The notes: generated by a model not told the origin, from the letters alone. A stretch of DNA of 33,026 nt from Paracoccaceae bacterium (GCA_011389685.1 JAABTV010000042.1:1-33026), one strand, 5' to 3'. Counted from the first letter of the stretch, positions 17,273-28,286 are shown. Translations and numbers: made by a program.

Positions 17273-18073
17273 TCAATGCGCCGGCGCCGACACCGCATCC
17301 AGCAGCGACCGCCCGCCATCCACCGTCAGGACCTGGCCGGTCATGAAACCCGCCCCGTCACTGGCCAGAAACTGCACCGCCTCGGCCAGTTCGGTCGGGC
17401 TCGCGATCCGGCCCAGCGGCGTGCCATGTTCGATCACGCTGCGAAAATCCGGGTGTTCCCGCAAATGATCCTTGAGGCTCGCACTCATCACCGACCCCAT
17501 CGCCACCGCATTGACCCTCACGCCATTCCCTGCCAGCGCCACCGCCAGCGACCGGGTCATCTGTTCCAGCGCCGCGTTCGAGACCGAAAGCGCCATCAAC
17601 TCGGGATGGGCGCGGCAGGCCAGGATGCTTGACAGGTTGATGATCGACCCCGCGGCCCGCCCGTCATTGCCCTTGGTCTGCTTGATCATCCGTTTCGCCA
17701 CCACCTGGCTCAGCCTGAGCGAGGTCATCAGGTTCTGCTGTAGAAGGTTTTCCACCGCGTCGTCATCCGGGTTGAGCGGGTCGGATCGTTTCACCTGCCG
17801 TGACGCGTTGACCAGGACATCGATCCGGTCAAACGCGTCAATCGTCGCCGAGAGTAGATTCGCGATCGTCAGCTTCTCGCGCAGATCGCCCGCGAAATAC
17901 CTGACATTGCTGCCATCCTTGACCTCGCCCACCTCGCGGGCAAGCCCCTCTTCATCCATGTCGGCGAACATCACATTCGCCCCCTTGTCAGAGAAATGGC
18001 GCGCAATCGCCAGACCGACGCCATTGGCGGCCCCGGTCACGATCGCGGTCTTTCCGGAAATCGAAAGCGACAT
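17273..18073 (-). CDS. Degenerate SDR-family protein lacking catalytic Tyr and Lys
   Basis: The 266-residue protein has the SDR fold signature: cofactor loop TGAANGVG (13–20), an acidic residue after strand two (ADMDEEG), NLSSI at 146–150 and the terminal GQVLTVDGG. Where catalytic YxxxK should be, it reads LSVSN (162–166), so Tyr is Leu and Lys is Asn. The structural NNAG motif is replaced by VNAS (88–91). Loss of both residues argues against ordinary dehydrogenase activity, while nucleotide binding could persist. The frame is intact and codon use is normal, so it is under selection rather than decaying. It lies 42 nt after rsmC, and its stop codon touches the hemF leader. A scaffold, sensor or regulatory role is possible; none is shown. 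Confidence 0.85.
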   Translation of the reverse strand: MSLSISGKTAIVTGAANGVGLAIARHFSDKGANVMFADMDEEGLAREVGEVKDGSNVRYFAGDLREKLTIANLLSATIDAFDRIDVLVNASRQVKRSDPLNPDDDAVENLLQQNLMTSLRLSQVVAKRMIKQTKGNDGRAAGSIINLSSILACRAHPELMALSVSNAALEQMTRSLAVALAGNGVRVNAVAMGSVMSASLKDHLREHPDFRSVIEHGTPLGRIASPTELAEAVQFLASDGAGFMTGQVLTVDGGRSLLDAVSAPAH

Positions 18074-18115
18074 GGCCGCTCCTTTGCTTGATTCGTCCTG
18101 CGACGTTACGGGATA

Positions 18116-19108
18116 TCAGCCCCGCGCGCGAGATGGCCCGGAGGCACGGAAAATCTTGAACCTCGTGTCGCCGCCAATCTCCTCGACCTCGCGGAAATGG
18201 GTTCTCAGCACCTTTTCATACGGCAGGTGCCGGTTGGCCACCATCCAGAGCCGGCCCCCCGCGGCCAGCATCCGCGCGCCCTGCGCGATGAACCGCGCGC
18301 CCAGTTCCGGCTCGCCCTTGCGACCGGCATGAAAGGGCGGGTTCATCACCACCGCATCCGCCTTCGTTTCGGGCATCCATCGCGTCGCGTCCGCCCAGTG
18401 AAATTGCACCCGCCCGTCGGGCAGGTTTTCCCGCGCACATTCGAGCGCGACACGATCCGCCTCGACAAGATCGACCCGCTCGACACCCTTGCGCCCGAGA
18501 ATGGCCGCGCTGAGATATCCCCAGCCGCCGCCCGCATCGACCACATGCGCGCCGGGTTTCTCCGGCAGGGCCTCCGGCAGCAGGCGCGAGGCCGGATCGA
18601 TTCCATCGGCCGAGAACACCCCGGCACGGGTTCTAAAACCGCCTTCGATGACACGCGGCCCGCCGGCCTGCGCCCAATCCGCGAAATCCTCCGATTGGCC
18701 ACGGGCCAGAAAGGTCTTGCCATGCGCCTTGGAAAACGCCGCGCCACAGGCGCATCGCTGGCGCATCTCGCGCAAAAGGCTGTCTATGCCGTCGGTCTTC
18801 TGCCCGTCCACGATCACCGCATCCGCACAGGCCATCGCCGCCGCCACGAGTGCCCGCGCCTCGGGTTTGGCACGTGGCACGATCACGATCGCCAGCGCCG
18901 CCTGCTCCGGCGGGTCAAGGGCCACGGCAATCTCATGGGCTTCGAACGCCTCGAAATCCGGCTTCATCCGCGCGACGACGTAAAGCCTGTCCCTGGGCAG
19001 CCCCGACAGGTCGATGCCCGAAACCGCCCCCATGAAGACGATCCCGCCGCTCTCGGGAAGAAGTCCCGGCTGATCGTCCAGGAACAGGGCAAGCCGCGTC
19101 GCGCTCAT
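18116..19108 (-). CDS. rsmC: RsmC-like class I SAM methyltransferase (probable 16S rRNA guanine-N2)
   Basis: The 330-residue protein has the two-domain RsmC layout: an N-terminal degenerate methyltransferase-like half (about 1–140) and a C-terminal catalytic half. Motif I is VVDAGGGWGYLS at 189–200, and the N2-guanine motif NPPFH is at 256–260. RsmC makes m2G1207 in 16S rRNA of the small ribosomal subunit; RlmG is the close alternative. The start at 19108 is chosen because an upstream in-frame TTG would run back inside clpS. It follows clpS by 22 nt, a gap that includes the palindrome GGCCGCGCGGCC. The product assignment is firm at family level and good at substrate level. Confidence 0.82.
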   Translation of the reverse strand: MSATRLALFLDDQPGLLPESGGIVFMGAVSGIDLSGLPRDRLYVVARMKPDFEAFEAHEIAVALDPPEQAALAIVIVPRAKPEARALVAAAMACADAVIVDGQKTDGIDSLLREMRQRCACGAAFSKAHGKTFLARGQSEDFADWAQAGGPRVIEGGFRTRAGVFSADGIDPASRLLPEALPEKPGAHVVDAGGGWGYLSAAILGRKGVERVDLVEADRVALECARENLPDGRVQFHWADATRWMPETKADAVVMNPPFHAGRKGEPELGARFIAQGARMLAAGGRLWMVANRHLPYEKVLRTHFREVEEIGGDTRFKIFRASGPSRARG

Positions 19109-19130
19109 GCCAGCCGGGGCCGCGCGGCCC

Positions 19131-19448
19131 TCACTCCTTTTCCATGGTGCATTGCAGCGGATGCTGGTGACGGCGGGCAAAATCCATCACCTGCGCCACC
19201 TTGGTCTCGGCGATCTCGTGCGAGAACACACCGACCACGGCGACGCCCTTCTTGTGAACCGTCAGCATCACCTCGAAGGCCTGCGCGTGGTTCATACCGA
19301 AAAACCGCTCAAGCACATGCACGACGAATTCCATCGGCGTATAATCATCGTTGAGAAGAAGCACCTTGTAGAGTGGCGGACGCTTGGTCTTTGAACGTGT
19401 CTCGACCACGACAGACGCGTCGTCGTCGCCTTCGTTCTCGTCCGACAT
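19131..19448 (-). CDS. clpS: ClpS, ATP-dependent Clp protease adaptor
   Basis: The 105-residue protein binds N-terminal degron residues and delivers such substrates to ClpAP. After a disordered acidic tail (1–22) comes the core [21 protein letters not shown]33, D34, D35, M39 and H65 match the residues that form the N-degron pocket. I chose the ATG at 19448 by comparison with the family length of about 106; ATGs 7 and 13 codons upstream are possible and no start has a strong ribosome-binding site. ClpS is usually followed by clpA, but here it is followed by the rsmC-like gene, and clpA is not in the window. It appears to be the first gene of the cluster running to 15579. Confidence 0.95.
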   Translation of the reverse strand: MSDENEGDDDASVVVETRSKTKRPPLYKVLLLNDDYTPMEFVVHVLERFFGMNHAQAFEVMLTVHKKGVAVVGVFSHEIAETKVAQVMDFARRHQHPLQCTMEKE

Positions 19449-19635
19449 GGTCACATTCCAGGCTGTCATCGCCTCACCGCTTCGCATTTCGGTTTCTCAC
19501 TCCCGGGCATTCTATATAACCTCTGACCACCCCGAGAAAAGAGGGCGCGCGAAAAGGATCGCCCGATCGGCGCGGAATCTCACGAAATCGACCACTCCGC
19601 GGATGGCAGCCCGGTCAATGCCAGGCGACACGGGG

Positions 19636-21336
19636 TCAGGAAATGATCTCGAACCCCGCGACATCGACAAGCCCGCGATCGGTGATCTTGAGCGCGGGAA
19701 TCACCGGCAGGGCGAGAAAGGCCAATTGCAGAAAGGGTTCCTGCAATTCCACGCCAAGGCCCGCCGCGGCGGCGCGCAGCGCAATCAGCGCATCGCGCAC
19801 CACCTCGAATGGCTCAAGGCTCATCAACCCGGCCACCGGCAGCGCCAACTCGGCCATGACCGCGCCATCCCGCACCACCACGAACCCGCCCTCGATCTCG
19901 CCCAGCCGGTTCGCGGCCAGCGCCATGTCGTCGTAATCGACCCCCACCACTGCGATATTGTGGTGATCGTGGCACACGGTCGAGGCAATCGCCCCGGATT
20001 TGAGGCCGAACCCCTTCACGAAGCCCGTGGCGATGTTGCCGTTGCGGCCATGGCGCTCGATCACCGCGATCTTGACCAGGTCGCGCGCCGGGTCGGGGCG
20101 CTTGTCACCATCCGTGATGGGAATGCTCTCGTGCAGGTGTTCTGTGATGATCTTGCCTTCGAGAATGCCGATCACGTCACTCTCTTCGCGGTTGCCGGTG
20201 GTGCGGAAATCGACCGCGCCCACCGTCGGCGCCCTGACCGAACCCCGCCCCACCGGCGCGATCACCTCGCGACCGCCATAGGCCGCATCGCTCAGGATCA
20301 CCCCACCCGACAGGACCAGCCCGGCCCGGCAATCCTCAAGGCTTTCGACCGCCACGATATCCGCCCGCTTGCCCGGCGCGATCTGGCCCCGATCCTTGAG
20401 GCCGAACGCCTCGGCCGCCGAAAGACTCGCCGCGCGATAGACGGCCAGCGGCGAAATGCCCAAGCCGATCAGGCTGCGGATCATGTAATCGAGATGCCCA
20501 TGCTCGGCGATATCAAGCGGGTTGCGGTCATCGGTGCACAGGCAGCAATAGGCCGATGTGAGGTCATTGAGGATCGGCGCCAGCGCGTGCATGTCCTTGC
20601 TCACCGACCCCTCGCGGATCAGCACCCGCAACCCCTTGCGCAGCTTCTCGCGCGCCTCTTCGGCACTTGTCGCCTCGTGCTCGGTGCGGATGCCCGCAGC
20701 GACATAGGCATTGAGGTCACGCTCCGTCAACAGCGGCGCATGCCCGTCGATATGGCGCCCCTCGAAGGCACGCAGCTTGGCCATCGCCTCCGCGTCGCGG
20801 TGGATTACGCCGGGATAATTCATGAACTCGGCCAAGCCGATCACCCGCGGATGATCCTTGAACGCCGCCAATTCCCCGGCCCCGATCCGCGCCCCCGCCG
20901 TCTCCATCTCGGTCGAGGGCACGCAGGAGCTCAGGTTGACGCGGATATCCATCAGAGTGTGGCGCGAGGCTTCGAGGAAATACTCGATCCCCGGCACCCC
21001 GATCACGTTGGCGATCTCGTGCGGGTCGCAGATCGCCGTGGTCACGCCGCGCGGCCCGACGCAGCGGTCGAACTCGTAAGGCGTGACCAGCGAGCTTTCG
21101 ATATGCAGATGCGTGTCGATGAACCCCGGCACCAGCGTCATCTCGGTCACGTCCACGACCTCATGCGCCTCGTAACTTTCGCCCACGCCGACGATCACCG
21201 ACCCGGCAATTGTCACGTCCCCCTTGATCATCTCGCCGGTGACGACATCGAGCACCCGACCGCCGCGCAACACCATGTCGGCAGGCACCTCGCCCCGCGC
21301 CGTGGCGATCAGCGTTTCAAGATCCAGCTTGTCCAT
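19636..21336 (-). CDS. ade: Adenine deaminase
   Basis: This 566-residue amidohydrolase converts adenine to hypoxanthine and ammonia, feeding xanthine dehydrogenase encoded upstream. The metal motif is [13 protein letters not shown] (H76, H78), followed by CDPHEIANV (about 103–111), GHAP, CTDDRNP and the family-specific C-terminal CHDHHNI. Length matches bacterial Ade (about 570–590). The start at 21336 has AGGAGG 5 nt upstream. It is the last gene of the xdhABC–guaD–ade operon, 20 nt after guaD. The 187-bp gap to clpS contains no gene I can support. Confidence 0.95.
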   Translation of the reverse strand: MDKLDLETLIATARGEVPADMVLRGGRVLDVVTGEMIKGDVTIAGSVIVGVGESYEAHEVVDVTEMTLVPGFIDTHLHIESSLVTPYEFDRCVGPRGVTTAICDPHEIANVIGVPGIEYFLEASRHTLMDIRVNLSSCVPSTEMETAGARIGAGELAAFKDHPRVIGLAEFMNYPGVIHRDAEAMAKLRAFEGRHIDGHAPLLTERDLNAYVAAGIRTEHEATSAEEAREKLRKGLRVLIREGSVSKDMHALAPILNDLTSAYCCLCTDDRNPLDIAEHGHLDYMIRSLIGLGISPLAVYRAASLSAAEAFGLKDRGQIAPGKRADIVAVESLEDCRAGLVLSGGVILSDAAYGGREVIAPVGRGSVRAPTVGAVDFRTTGNREESDVIGILEGKIITEHLHESIPITDGDKRPDPARDLVKIAVIERHGRNGNIATGFVKGFGLKSGAIASTVCHDHHNIAVVGVDYDDMALAANRLGEIEGGFVVVRDGAVMAELALPVAGLMSLEPFEVVRDALIALRAAAAGLGVELQEPFLQLAFLALPVIPALKITDRGLVDVAGFEIIS

Positions 21337-21356
21337 CCCGTCCTCCTTGCCCGGCA

Positions 21357-22655
21357 TCACCCGGGCACTTTCATCGGCTCCCCCGCGACATAGGTCTGCG
21401 CCACCGCCCGGTCATCGCCCAGGATCATCAACAGGAAAAGCTCCTCGGCCAGCGTTTCGACCGTCTCGTATCGCAGCTTCATCTCCGCCGTCGCCCGCGC
21501 GTCGAGCACGACCATATCCGCCTCGCTCCCCTCGTCGAGCGTGCCGATCCTGTCCTCGAGCCCAAGCGCCACCGCATTGCCCCGCGTGATCCAGTGAAAC
21601 GCGCGGTAAGGGTGGGTCTGTTGCCGCTGCAATTGCAACACCTTGTAACCCTCGTTCAGCGTCTGCAACATCGAGAAACTGGTGCCGCCGCCGATATCCG
21701 TGGCGATCGCGTTCACGATGCCCCGCCCGCGCAGCCCCGCATCGTCAAACAGCCCGCTGCCCAGGAACAGGTTCGAGGTCGGGCAGAACACCGGGTGCGA
21801 TCCGGTCTCGGCCAGCCGCGCGATCTCGCGCTCTTCAAGGTGGATGCAATGGCCCAGCAGGGCCGTCTCGCCCAACAGGCCATGACTGTCATAAACATCG
21901 AGGTAATCGCGCGCATGCGGGTAAAGGCGCAGGGTCTCGGCGATCTCGTCATGGTTCTCCGACAGATGGGTCTGCATGTAGCAATCGGGAAACTCGGCCA
22001 CCAGTGCCCCGGCCGCGGCCAGTTGCGACGGCGTCGAGGTGATCGCGAAACGCGGCGTGATCGCGTAGAGCAACCGCCCCCGCCCATGCCATTCCCCGAT
22101 CAGCGCCTTGCTGTCGTCATAGCCAGATTGCGCCGTGTCGATCAGCCCCACGGGCGCGTTCCTGTCCATCATGACCTTGCCGCCCGCCATGCGCATGTTG
22201 CGCCGCTGCGCCTCGGCAAAGAACGCGCGGGCCGACCCGGGATGCGCCGCGCAATAGGCCACCGCCGTCGTCGTGCCATGCGCCGTCAGCAGATCGAAGA
22301 ACGCCCCGGCCATCCGCGCCGCATGTTCGGGATCGGCAAAGCGCATCTCGGCGGGAAAGGTGTAATCGCGCAGCCAGTCGAGAAGCTGCTCGCCCCAACT
22401 GGCCACCACCTGCACCTGCGGGAAATGGATATGCGGGTCGATGAAGCCGGGCAGGATCAGGTTCGGCCGGTGGTCGATCACATCAAGCGTCCCGGCCTTC
22501 CTCGATACGTCGTCAAACGATCCGCACCCGGCAATCATGCCGTCCCGGATCCACAGCCCGCCATCCTCGTGATAGGTGAACGCATCCTCGTCCCCGGCCC
22601 CCACCGGCTCGCGGTGAAAGCTCAGGATGCGCCCGCGCAGGATACGCTCGCTCAC
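21357..22655 (-). CDS. guaD: Guanine deaminase
   Basis: The 432-residue zinc amidohydrolase deaminates guanine to xanthine. Visible motifs are [12 protein letters not shown] (H75, H77), [23 protein letters not shown] and [12 protein letters not shown]. The SEN and SNLFLGSG motifs separate guanine deaminases from other amidohydrolases. The start is a GTG that overlaps the xdhC stop by 4 bp (GTGA), with GGAG 8 nt upstream. Its product is the direct substrate of the XdhAB enzyme from the same operon. Confidence 0.95.
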   Translation of the reverse strand: MSERILRGRILSFHREPVGAGDEDAFTYHEDGGLWIRDGMIAGCGSFDDVSRKAGTLDVIDHRPNLILPGFIDPHIHFPQVQVVASWGEQLLDWLRDYTFPAEMRFADPEHAARMAGAFFDLLTAHGTTTAVAYCAAHPGSARAFFAEAQRRNMRMAGGKVMMDRNAPVGLIDTAQSGYDDSKALIGEWHGRGRLLYAITPRFAITSTPSQLAAAGALVAEFPDCYMQTHLSENHDEIAETLRLYPHARDYLDVYDSHGLLGETALLGHCIHLEEREIARLAETGSHPVFCPTSNLFLGSGLFDDAGLRGRGIVNAIATDIGGGTSFSMLQTLNEGYKVLQLQRQQTHPYRAFHWITRGNAVALGLEDRIGTLDEGSEADMVVLDARATAEMKLRYETVETLAEELFLLMILGDDRAVAQTYVAGEPMKVPG

Positions 22656-23476
22656 TCTTGTGTCTCCATACTTTCCCGTATGATCTGGACCTGCCCCAAC
22701 CGTGTCATCACCTCGGCCGCGATCTGCACCGCGATCACCTCGGGCCGCTTGTCGCCCTTCTGCTCCGCCGCCATCGGACAGGACAACCGCTCTGCGTCCA
22801 GCGCAACCCCATTGCGCCGCGCCCAGCCGAGAAAGGACGCGCGCTTGGTCTTTGACCCGATCATGCCGACATAGGCGAGGTCGGGCCGGTTCAGGGCCTC
22901 GGCGGCGATCAGGAAGTCAAGCGCATGGTCATGCGTGACGATCACCACCGCCGCGCCGCACTGCGCGCCCGCGATCTCGGCTTCCGGCACAGCCACCAAC
23001 CGCTTGTCACAGGCGGCATCGACCCGCGCCAACTCCGCCGCGCGCGTGTCCACAAGCACGGTCTGCACCGGCAGCGCCGCGAGCACACGCAGCAGCGCCC
23101 GTCCGACATGCCCGGCGCCAAAGACCATCACTTGCGGATCGCCCTCCCGGTCTCTCGTCTCGGCCGCGACCGCCCGCGCGCGGCCTTGCGCATCCAGCCG
23201 CGTCAGTTCCAGCCACACCCGCCCGCCGCAGCATTGCCCGCTCTCCGGGCCAAGGGTCACATACATCTCCGTATGGTCCTGTCCTTCGGCCAGCATCCGC
23301 CGGGCATGGTCGATCGCCATGTATTCCAACTGCCCACCCCCAATGGTCCCGTGCAGCGCCCCGGATGACACGAACATGCCTGCTCCCGCCTCGCGCGGCC
23401 CCGACCCTTCGAGCCGCGCCACGCTCACATGCACGACATCGCCCTCGCCTGCCAGAAACCTTGCCAGATCGCTCAT
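22652..23476 (-). CDS. xdhC: XdhC, xanthine dehydrogenase accessory protein
   Basis: XdhC binds molybdenum cofactor, promotes its sulfuration and inserts it into XdhB. The 274-residue product has the N-terminal XdhC/CoxI half (GSGPREAGAGMFV, IGGGQLEYMAI, GQCCGGRVWLEL) and a C-terminal Rossmann half (VFGAGHVGRALL, THDHALDF, VGMIGSKTKRASF). The Gln-Cys-Cys stretch matches the cofactor-handling cysteine region. Its ATG overlaps the xdhB stop by 4 bp (ATGA), so translation is probably coupled to that of its client enzyme. An upstream extension of the frame would lie inside xdhB and is not used. Confidence 0.95.
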   Translation of the reverse strand: MSDLARFLAGEGDVVHVSVARLEGSGPREAGAGMFVSSGALHGTIGGGQLEYMAIDHARRMLAEGQDHTEMYVTLGPESGQCCGGRVWLELTRLDAQGRARAVAAETRDREGDPQVMVFGAGHVGRALLRVLAALPVQTVLVDTRAAELARVDAACDKRLVAVPEAEIAGAQCGAAVVIVTHDHALDFLIAAEALNRPDLAYVGMIGSKTKRASFLGWARRNGVALDAERLSCPMAAEQKGDKRPEVIAVQIAAEVMTRLGQVQIIRESMETQE

Positions 23477-25776
23477 CTTTCCTGTTTCAGCCTCTCGATT
23501 GCCATCAACACCCGCTCCGGCGTCGCCGGCGCGTCGAGGCGCGGGCATTCGCGATACTCCGCAACGCTCGCCACCGCCATCGAGATCGCCTCGAACACCG
23601 AAATCCCCAGCATGAAGGGCGGTTCGCCCACCGCCTTCGAACGCTTGATCGTGCGCTCGGGATTCTGCGACCATTCAGCCAGCGCCACGTTGAACACGCG
23701 CGGCCGGTCCGAGGCCAGCGGGATCTTGTAGGTCGAAGGCGCATGGGTGCGCAGCCGCCCGTCGCCATCCCACCACAATTCCTCGCTGGTCAGCCACCCG
23801 ACACCCTGGATGAACCCGCCCTCGACCTGCCCCCGGTCGACCGCCGGATTGAGCGAGTGGCCGACATCATGCAGGATATCCACCCGCTCGACCCGGTATT
23901 CCCCGGTGAGCGTATCGACCGACACCTCCGAACAGGCCGCGCCGTAGGCGAAATAATAGAACGGGCGCCCCTGGCCCTTTTCCCTGTCCCAGTGGATTTT
24001 CGGCGTCTTGTAGAATCCGGCCGCCGAAAGCTGCACCCGCGCGACATAGGCTTGGCGGATGAAATCGTCGAACCCGATCTCCTCGCCCCCGATCTTGACG
24101 CGCCCGGGCAGGAACGCGACCTCGTCCGCCGCAACGCCGCGGCTCTCACAGGCGAAATCCACCAGCCGCGCCTTGATCTGCTCGCAAGCATCCAGCGCCG
24201 CCATGCCGTTCAGGTCCGAGCCCGACGATGCGGCGGTGGCCGATGTATTCGGCACTTTCTCCGTCGTGGTGCGGGTGATCCTGACCCGCTCGATATCGAC
24301 CCCAAACGCTTCGGCCACCACCTGCGCAACCTTGATGTTCAGCCCCTGTCCCATCTCGGTTCCACCATGATTGAGCATGATCGACCCGTCACTATAGACA
24401 TGCACCAGCGCCCCCGCCTGGTTGTACCAGGTGGCGGTAAAGGAGATGCCGAACTTGACCGGCGTGAGGGCAATACCGCGCCGGATGATCCCGCCCTTGG
24501 CATTGTCGTCCATCACCGCCCGCCGCCGCGACTGATAGTCCGACGACTCCTCCAACTCGCCAACGATACGCTCTAGTATGTTGTCCTCGACCACCTGGTG
24601 ATAGGGCGTCACATCCCCGCCTTCGCGATAGAAATTCGCCTTGCGAATTTCCAGCGGATCACGCCCCAGCGCATAGGCGATTTCCTCGATCATCCGCTCG
24701 GCCACGATCACGCCCTGCGGCCCGCCGAAACCGCGAAAGGCGGTGTTCGAGACGGTGTTGGTCTTCATCGGCCGCGAGCGGAGCCGCACATGCGGATAGA
24801 AATAGGCATTGTCGGCATGAAACAGCGCCCGGTCGGTGACCGGCCCCGACAGGTCGGCGGAGAACCCGCAGCGCGCGGCAAACAACCCCTCGACCGCCTC
24901 GATACGCCCCTCGCCGTCGAACCCGACCTCGTAATCGGCCACGAAATCGTGCCGCTTACCGGTGGCGATCATGTCCTGATCGCGGTCGGGGCGGATCTTC
25001 ACCGGGCGGTTCCACTTCTTCGCCGCAAGGGCCGCCACCGCGGCAAACAGGTTCATCTGGGTTTCCTTGCCGCCGAAACCGCCCCCCATGCGCCGCACGT
25101 TGACCACCACCGAATGCGACGGCACGCCCAGGACATGCGCCATCATGTGCTGGGCCTCGCTCGGATGCTGGGTTGAGGAATAGACCACCACGTCGTCGTC
25201 CTCGCCGGGCATGGCAAAGGCGATATGCCCTTCGAGATACATGTGATCCTGCCCGCCGATCGCCATGCGCCCCTTGATCCGGTGCGCCGACCCGGCCAGC
25301 CCCGCCGCGACCTGGCCGCGTTCGAGCTTGAGCGGCGCGGTTACGTCCGGATAGCCCGCCTCGATGGCTCCCACCGGATCGAGAACATGGGGCAACGGCT
25401 CGATTTCGACCTTGGCCCGCACCGCCGCGCGGCGCGCCGCATCGCGGCTCACCGCCACCACGGCGAAAAGCGGCTGGCCATGGAACTCGACCGTTTCCGC
25501 CGGGAAAACCGGGTCGTCGCCCATTCCCGTCGGGCTGATGTCATTGGCGCCGGGAATGTCGTCCGCCGTCAACACCCCCACCACGCCCGCCGCGGCCAGA
25601 ACCCCGGACAGGTCCAGGCCGAGGATCCGCCCGTGCGCCACCTCGGACAGGCCCAGACAGGCATGGAGCGTGCCCACCGGTTCGGGAATGTCATCGGTAT
25701 ATTCCGCCCGCCCGCTGACATGCTTGGCCGCGCTGTCATGGGCGATGGCCTGATGGGTCGCACCCTTGACGCTCAT
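23473..25776 (-). CDS. xdhB: Xanthine dehydrogenase, molybdopterin-binding subunit
   Basis: The 767-residue large subunit binds the molybdenum cofactor and hydroxylates hypoxanthine to xanthine and xanthine to urate. It works with XdhA as an (alpha-beta)2 cytoplasmic enzyme, as known in Rhodobacter capsulatus. Key stretches are [10 protein letters not shown] (cofactor and substrate Glu), [12 protein letters not shown] (substrate Arg), GTEMGQG, and AVGEPPFM, whose Glu at about 718 corresponds to the catalytic base. Length is close to the R. capsulatus subunit. The ATG overlaps the xdhA stop (ATGA). Confidence 0.97.
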   Translation of the reverse strand: MSVKGATHQAIAHDSAAKHVSGRAEYTDDIPEPVGTLHACLGLSEVAHGRILGLDLSGVLAAAGVVGVLTADDIPGANDISPTGMGDDPVFPAETVEFHGQPLFAVVAVSRDAARRAAVRAKVEIEPLPHVLDPVGAIEAGYPDVTAPLKLERGQVAAGLAGSAHRIKGRMAIGGQDHMYLEGHIAFAMPGEDDDVVVYSSTQHPSEAQHMMAHVLGVPSHSVVVNVRRMGGGFGGKETQMNLFAAVAALAAKKWNRPVKIRPDRDQDMIATGKRHDFVADYEVGFDGEGRIEAVEGLFAARCGFSADLSGPVTDRALFHADNAYFYPHVRLRSRPMKTNTVSNTAFRGFGGPQGVIVAERMIEEIAYALGRDPLEIRKANFYREGGDVTPYHQVVEDNILERIVGELEESSDYQSRRRAVMDDNAKGGIIRRGIALTPVKFGISFTATWYNQAGALVHVYSDGSIMLNHGGTEMGQGLNIKVAQVVAEAFGVDIERVRITRTTTEKVPNTSATAASSGSDLNGMAALDACEQIKARLVDFACESRGVAADEVAFLPGRVKIGGEEIGFDDFIRQAYVARVQLSAAGFYKTPKIHWDREKGQGRPFYYFAYGAACSEVSVDTLTGEYRVERVDILHDVGHSLNPAVDRGQVEGGFIQGVGWLTSEELWWDGDGRLRTHAPSTYKIPLASDRPRVFNVALAEWSQNPERTIKRSKAVGEPPFMLGISVFEAISMAVASVAEYRECPRLDAPATPERVLMAIERLKQER

Positions 25777-27239
25777 GCCTCGACCCTCCGCAATTCCGCG
25801 CGCTCGGCCGAACCATGCACCGCCCAGAACCTCAGGAACAGGTTCTGCGCCACCCGCATCCGATACTCCGCGCTGGCCCGCCAATCGCTCAACGGCTTGA
25901 AATCCTGCGGCAACACCTCGGCCGCCCGCGCGAAACTCGCCCCGTCAAACGGCGCGCCGATCAGTGCCGCCTCCGCCGCACCGGCCCGTTTGGGAACGCC
26001 CGCCATGCCGCCAAAGGCGATCCGCGCATCGCTGATCCTGCCCTCCGTCACCGTCACCGCAAACCCCGCCGCGACCGAGGAAATATCCTCGTCGCGGCGT
26101 TTCGAGACCTTCCACGCGCCATGCAGCACCCCCGGTTCCGGCTGCGGCACAACCACGCTTTCGACGAACTCGCCCGGCGCGCGGTCCTGCTTGCCATAGT
26201 CCAGAAAGAACGCCTCGAGCGGCAATTCGCGCCGTTCAGCGCCACGGCGCAACACCACCCGCGCGCCCAGCGCGATCAGCACCGGGGGCACATCGCCAAT
26301 GGGCGATCCGTTGGCGATATTGCCGCCGATCGTGCCCATGTTGCGCACCTGCCATCCCGCGATCCGGTGCCAGTATTCCTGCAAATGCGCAAACGCCCCG
26401 ATCAGCGCCGCCTCGGCCTGCGAATAACTCACCCCGGCGCCGATGCTCAACCCGTCGGCCCCCTCTTCAACCCTCCGCAACCCGTCGAGATGCCCGATCA
26501 GGATCGCCGGCCCGATATCGCGCAGGAATTTCGTCACCCAAAGGCCGACATCCGTGGCCCCCGCCACCACCGTCGCCTCGGGCTCGGCGGCGTAAACGGC
26601 GGCGAAATCATCGACATCGGCGGGCAGGATCGCGCGTTGCCCATCGCGCGTCACCTCGACCCGTGCCCCATCGCGCAACCCCGCCAAAGCCGCCGCAACG
26701 CGCGCACGTTCGGTCACGAGGATATCGCCCTCGGGCCCGCCATGATCCGCCGCCGCCAGCGCCGCGCGGACAATCGGCGCATAGCCGGTGCAGCGGCACA
26801 GGTTGCCCTGAAGCGCGATCTCGACCTGCGTCTCGCTCGGTCGCGGCGTCTCCATCCACAGCGCATAAAGCGCCATCACGATTCCCGGCGTGCAGAACCC
26901 GCATTGGCTGCCGTGATGCTCCACCATCGCGCGCTGCACCGGATGCACACCGCCATTCGTCCCGCGCAGATGCTCGACCGTCACCACGTGGCAGCCATCC
27001 AGACTGGCCAGCAGCCGGATACAGGCATTTACCGGCTCATAGCGCAGGCCCGCATCGCTCAGCCGCCCCACCAGCACCGTGCAGGCGCCGCAATCGCCCT
27101 CGGCACAGCCTTCCTTGGTCCCGGTCAGCCTTTGCCCGATCCTGAGGAAATCCAGAAGCGTGTCACCCGCCCCCACCTCGCCCAGGCGGATTTCATCATC
27201 GTTCAGAAGAAACCGGATCTCTCGCCGCACCATCGTCAT
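25773..27239 (-). CDS. xdhA: Xanthine dehydrogenase, FeS/FAD subunit
   Basis: The 488-residue small subunit passes electrons from the molybdenum centre through two [2Fe-2S] clusters and FAD to NAD+. The plant-type cluster ligands are in [10 protein letters not shown] (C45, C50, C53) plus C73. The second cluster uses CGFC (C113, C116) and CRC (C148, C150). The FAD domain follows, with [11 protein letters not shown] and [16 protein letters not shown]. The ATG at 27239 has GGGA 7 nt upstream; neighbouring in-frame TTG and ATG codons are weaker choices. It heads the xdhABC–guaD–ade operon and is divergent from a LysR regulator gene 144 bp away. Confidence 0.97.
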   Translation of the reverse strand: MTMVRREIRFLLNDDEIRLGEVGAGDTLLDFLRIGQRLTGTKEGCAEGDCGACTVLVGRLSDAGLRYEPVNACIRLLASLDGCHVVTVEHLRGTNGGVHPVQRAMVEHHGSQCGFCTPGIVMALYALWMETPRPSETQVEIALQGNLCRCTGYAPIVRAALAAADHGGPEGDILVTERARVAAALAGLRDGARVEVTRDGQRAILPADVDDFAAVYAAEPEATVVAGATDVGLWVTKFLRDIGPAILIGHLDGLRRVEEGADGLSIGAGVSYSQAEAALIGAFAHLQEYWHRIAGWQVRNMGTIGGNIANGSPIGDVPPVLIALGARVVLRRGAERRELPLEAFFLDYGKQDRAPGEFVESVVVPQPEPGVLHGAWKVSKRRDEDISSVAAGFAVTVTEGRISDARIAFGGMAGVPKRAGAAEAALIGAPFDGASFARAAEVLPQDFKPLSDWRASAEYRMRVAQNLFLRFWAVHGSAERAELRRVEA

Positions 27240-27315
27240 GTCCAATCCCGTTCGTGCAAACCGCCCCCGAGTCTAAGCCGCTCCATCGTCCATCTAAACC
27301 ACGAGTTTTCTTGGA

Positions 27316-27324
27316 CACTTTCAA
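27316..27324 (-). promoter_or_regulatory. TTGAAAGTG box 77 bp upstream of xdhA (purine box 1)
   Basis: TTGAAAGTG on the minus strand is shared with the puuD and uraH upstream regions. Here it is part of an imperfect dyad (CTTGgacactttCAAG on the plus strand, 27310–27325) that could be a LysR operator in the divergent xdhA/lysR interval. A related TTGAAAGA lies at 27347–27354. TTGAAA also resembles a -35 promoter element. Confidence 0.55.
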
Positions 27325-27383
27325 GGAAACATATAAAATCATGGAGGTCTTTCAATCCTACCACCCGAACAGGAGCGCGCACC

Positions 27384-28286
27384 ATGCCTTATGTCGAAAG
27401 TATCAAGGTTTTCGTGCGCGTGGTCGAACTCGGGTCGATCACCGCCGGCGGGCGCGACCTCCGGCTGACCCCGGCAGTGGCCTCGAACCGGATCAAGGAG
27501 CTTGAGAAACGCCTTGGCGTGCGGCTTTTCAACCGCACCACGCGCAAGCTCGGCCCGACCGAGGCGGGGCGGCTGTTCTACGACCATGCCCGCCGGGTGA
27601 TCGAGGAGCTGGACGAGGCCGAAGCCGTCGTCGCAGGCTTTGCCGGCACCCCGCGCGGCGCGGTGCGGGTCTCGGCCCCGCTCGGCATCGGGCGGCGCGT
27701 CATCGCGCCCATGGTGCCCGATTTCAACGCCGCCTTCCCCGATGTTCAGGTGCAACTGCGCCTGTCGGATCGCAAGATCGACATGCTCGAAGACCGGCTC
27801 GACCTTGCGTTCTTCCTTGGCGAATTGCAGGACAGCACCCTCAAGCTGCGCAAGATCGCCTCGTCCCCGCGCGTGCTCGTCGCCTCCCCCGCCTATCTCG
27901 ACAGGCACGGCACGCCGCGGGAACCGCAGGATCTGCTCGACAATCACAATTGCCTGTTGCTGCGCTTCCCCCGCAGCCCGGAATATTTCTGGACACTGCA
28001 AACACCGCAGGGCCCGTTGAAACTCGACGTCTCCGGGCGCTTCGACGCCGATGACGGCGACGTGCTGACCGATTGGGCGCTGGCCGGTCACGGCATCGCC
28101 AACAAGCCGCGTTTCGATGTCCAGACCCATCTCGCGACCGGCGCGCTCCGCGAGGTGCTGCCCGATACCCCGCCGATGCCCTCGACCTTCGCCTGCCTCT
28201 ACCCGCACCGCAAGTTGCAGGACCCCAAGGTCCGGCTGTTCATCGACTTCGTCGTCGAACGCGCACGCGCACTATTCCCCGGCTAG
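27384..28286 (+). CDS. LysR-type transcriptional regulator, divergent from xdhA
   Basis: The 300-residue protein has an N-terminal winged helix-turn-helix (about 1–60; AVASNRIKELEKRLGVRLFNRTTR) and a substrate-binding domain from about 90 (GAVRVSAPLGIGRRVIAP). The ATG at 27384 has AGGAG 8 nt upstream; the open frame continues far upstream only because it is antisense to xdhA. Position suggests control of the xdh operon, with a purine or urate-related effector as inference. Its last 15 bp overlap the 3' end of convergent puuD. By eye about half of its residues match the second LysR gene at 29639, including most of the effector-domain core (LRLSDRK and DDGDVLT segments), so the two are paralogs. 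Confidence 0.92.
   Translation: MPYVESIKVFVRVVELGSITAGGRDLRLTPAVASNRIKELEKRLGVRLFNRTTRKLGPTEAGRLFYDHARRVIEELDEAEAVVAGFAGTPRGAVRVSAPLGIGRRVIAPMVPDFNAAFPDVQVQLRLSDRKIDMLEDRLDLAFFLGELQDSTLKLRKIASSPRVLVASPAYLDRHGTPREPQDLLDNHNCLLLRFPRSPEYFWTLQTPQGPLKLDVSGRFDADDGDVLTDWALAGHGIANKPRFDVQTHLATGALREVLPDTPPMPSTFACLYPHRKLQDPKVRLFIDFVVERARALFPG

Noticed and set aside
19384-21393. Plus-strand frame of 669 codons opposite ade
   Set aside because: Arg/His/Asp-rich shadow; the minus strand encodes adenine deaminase with all family motifs.
25815-27383. Upstream extension of the first LysR gene
   Set aside because: The extension is antisense to xdhA, and homology plus AGGAG place the start at 27384.
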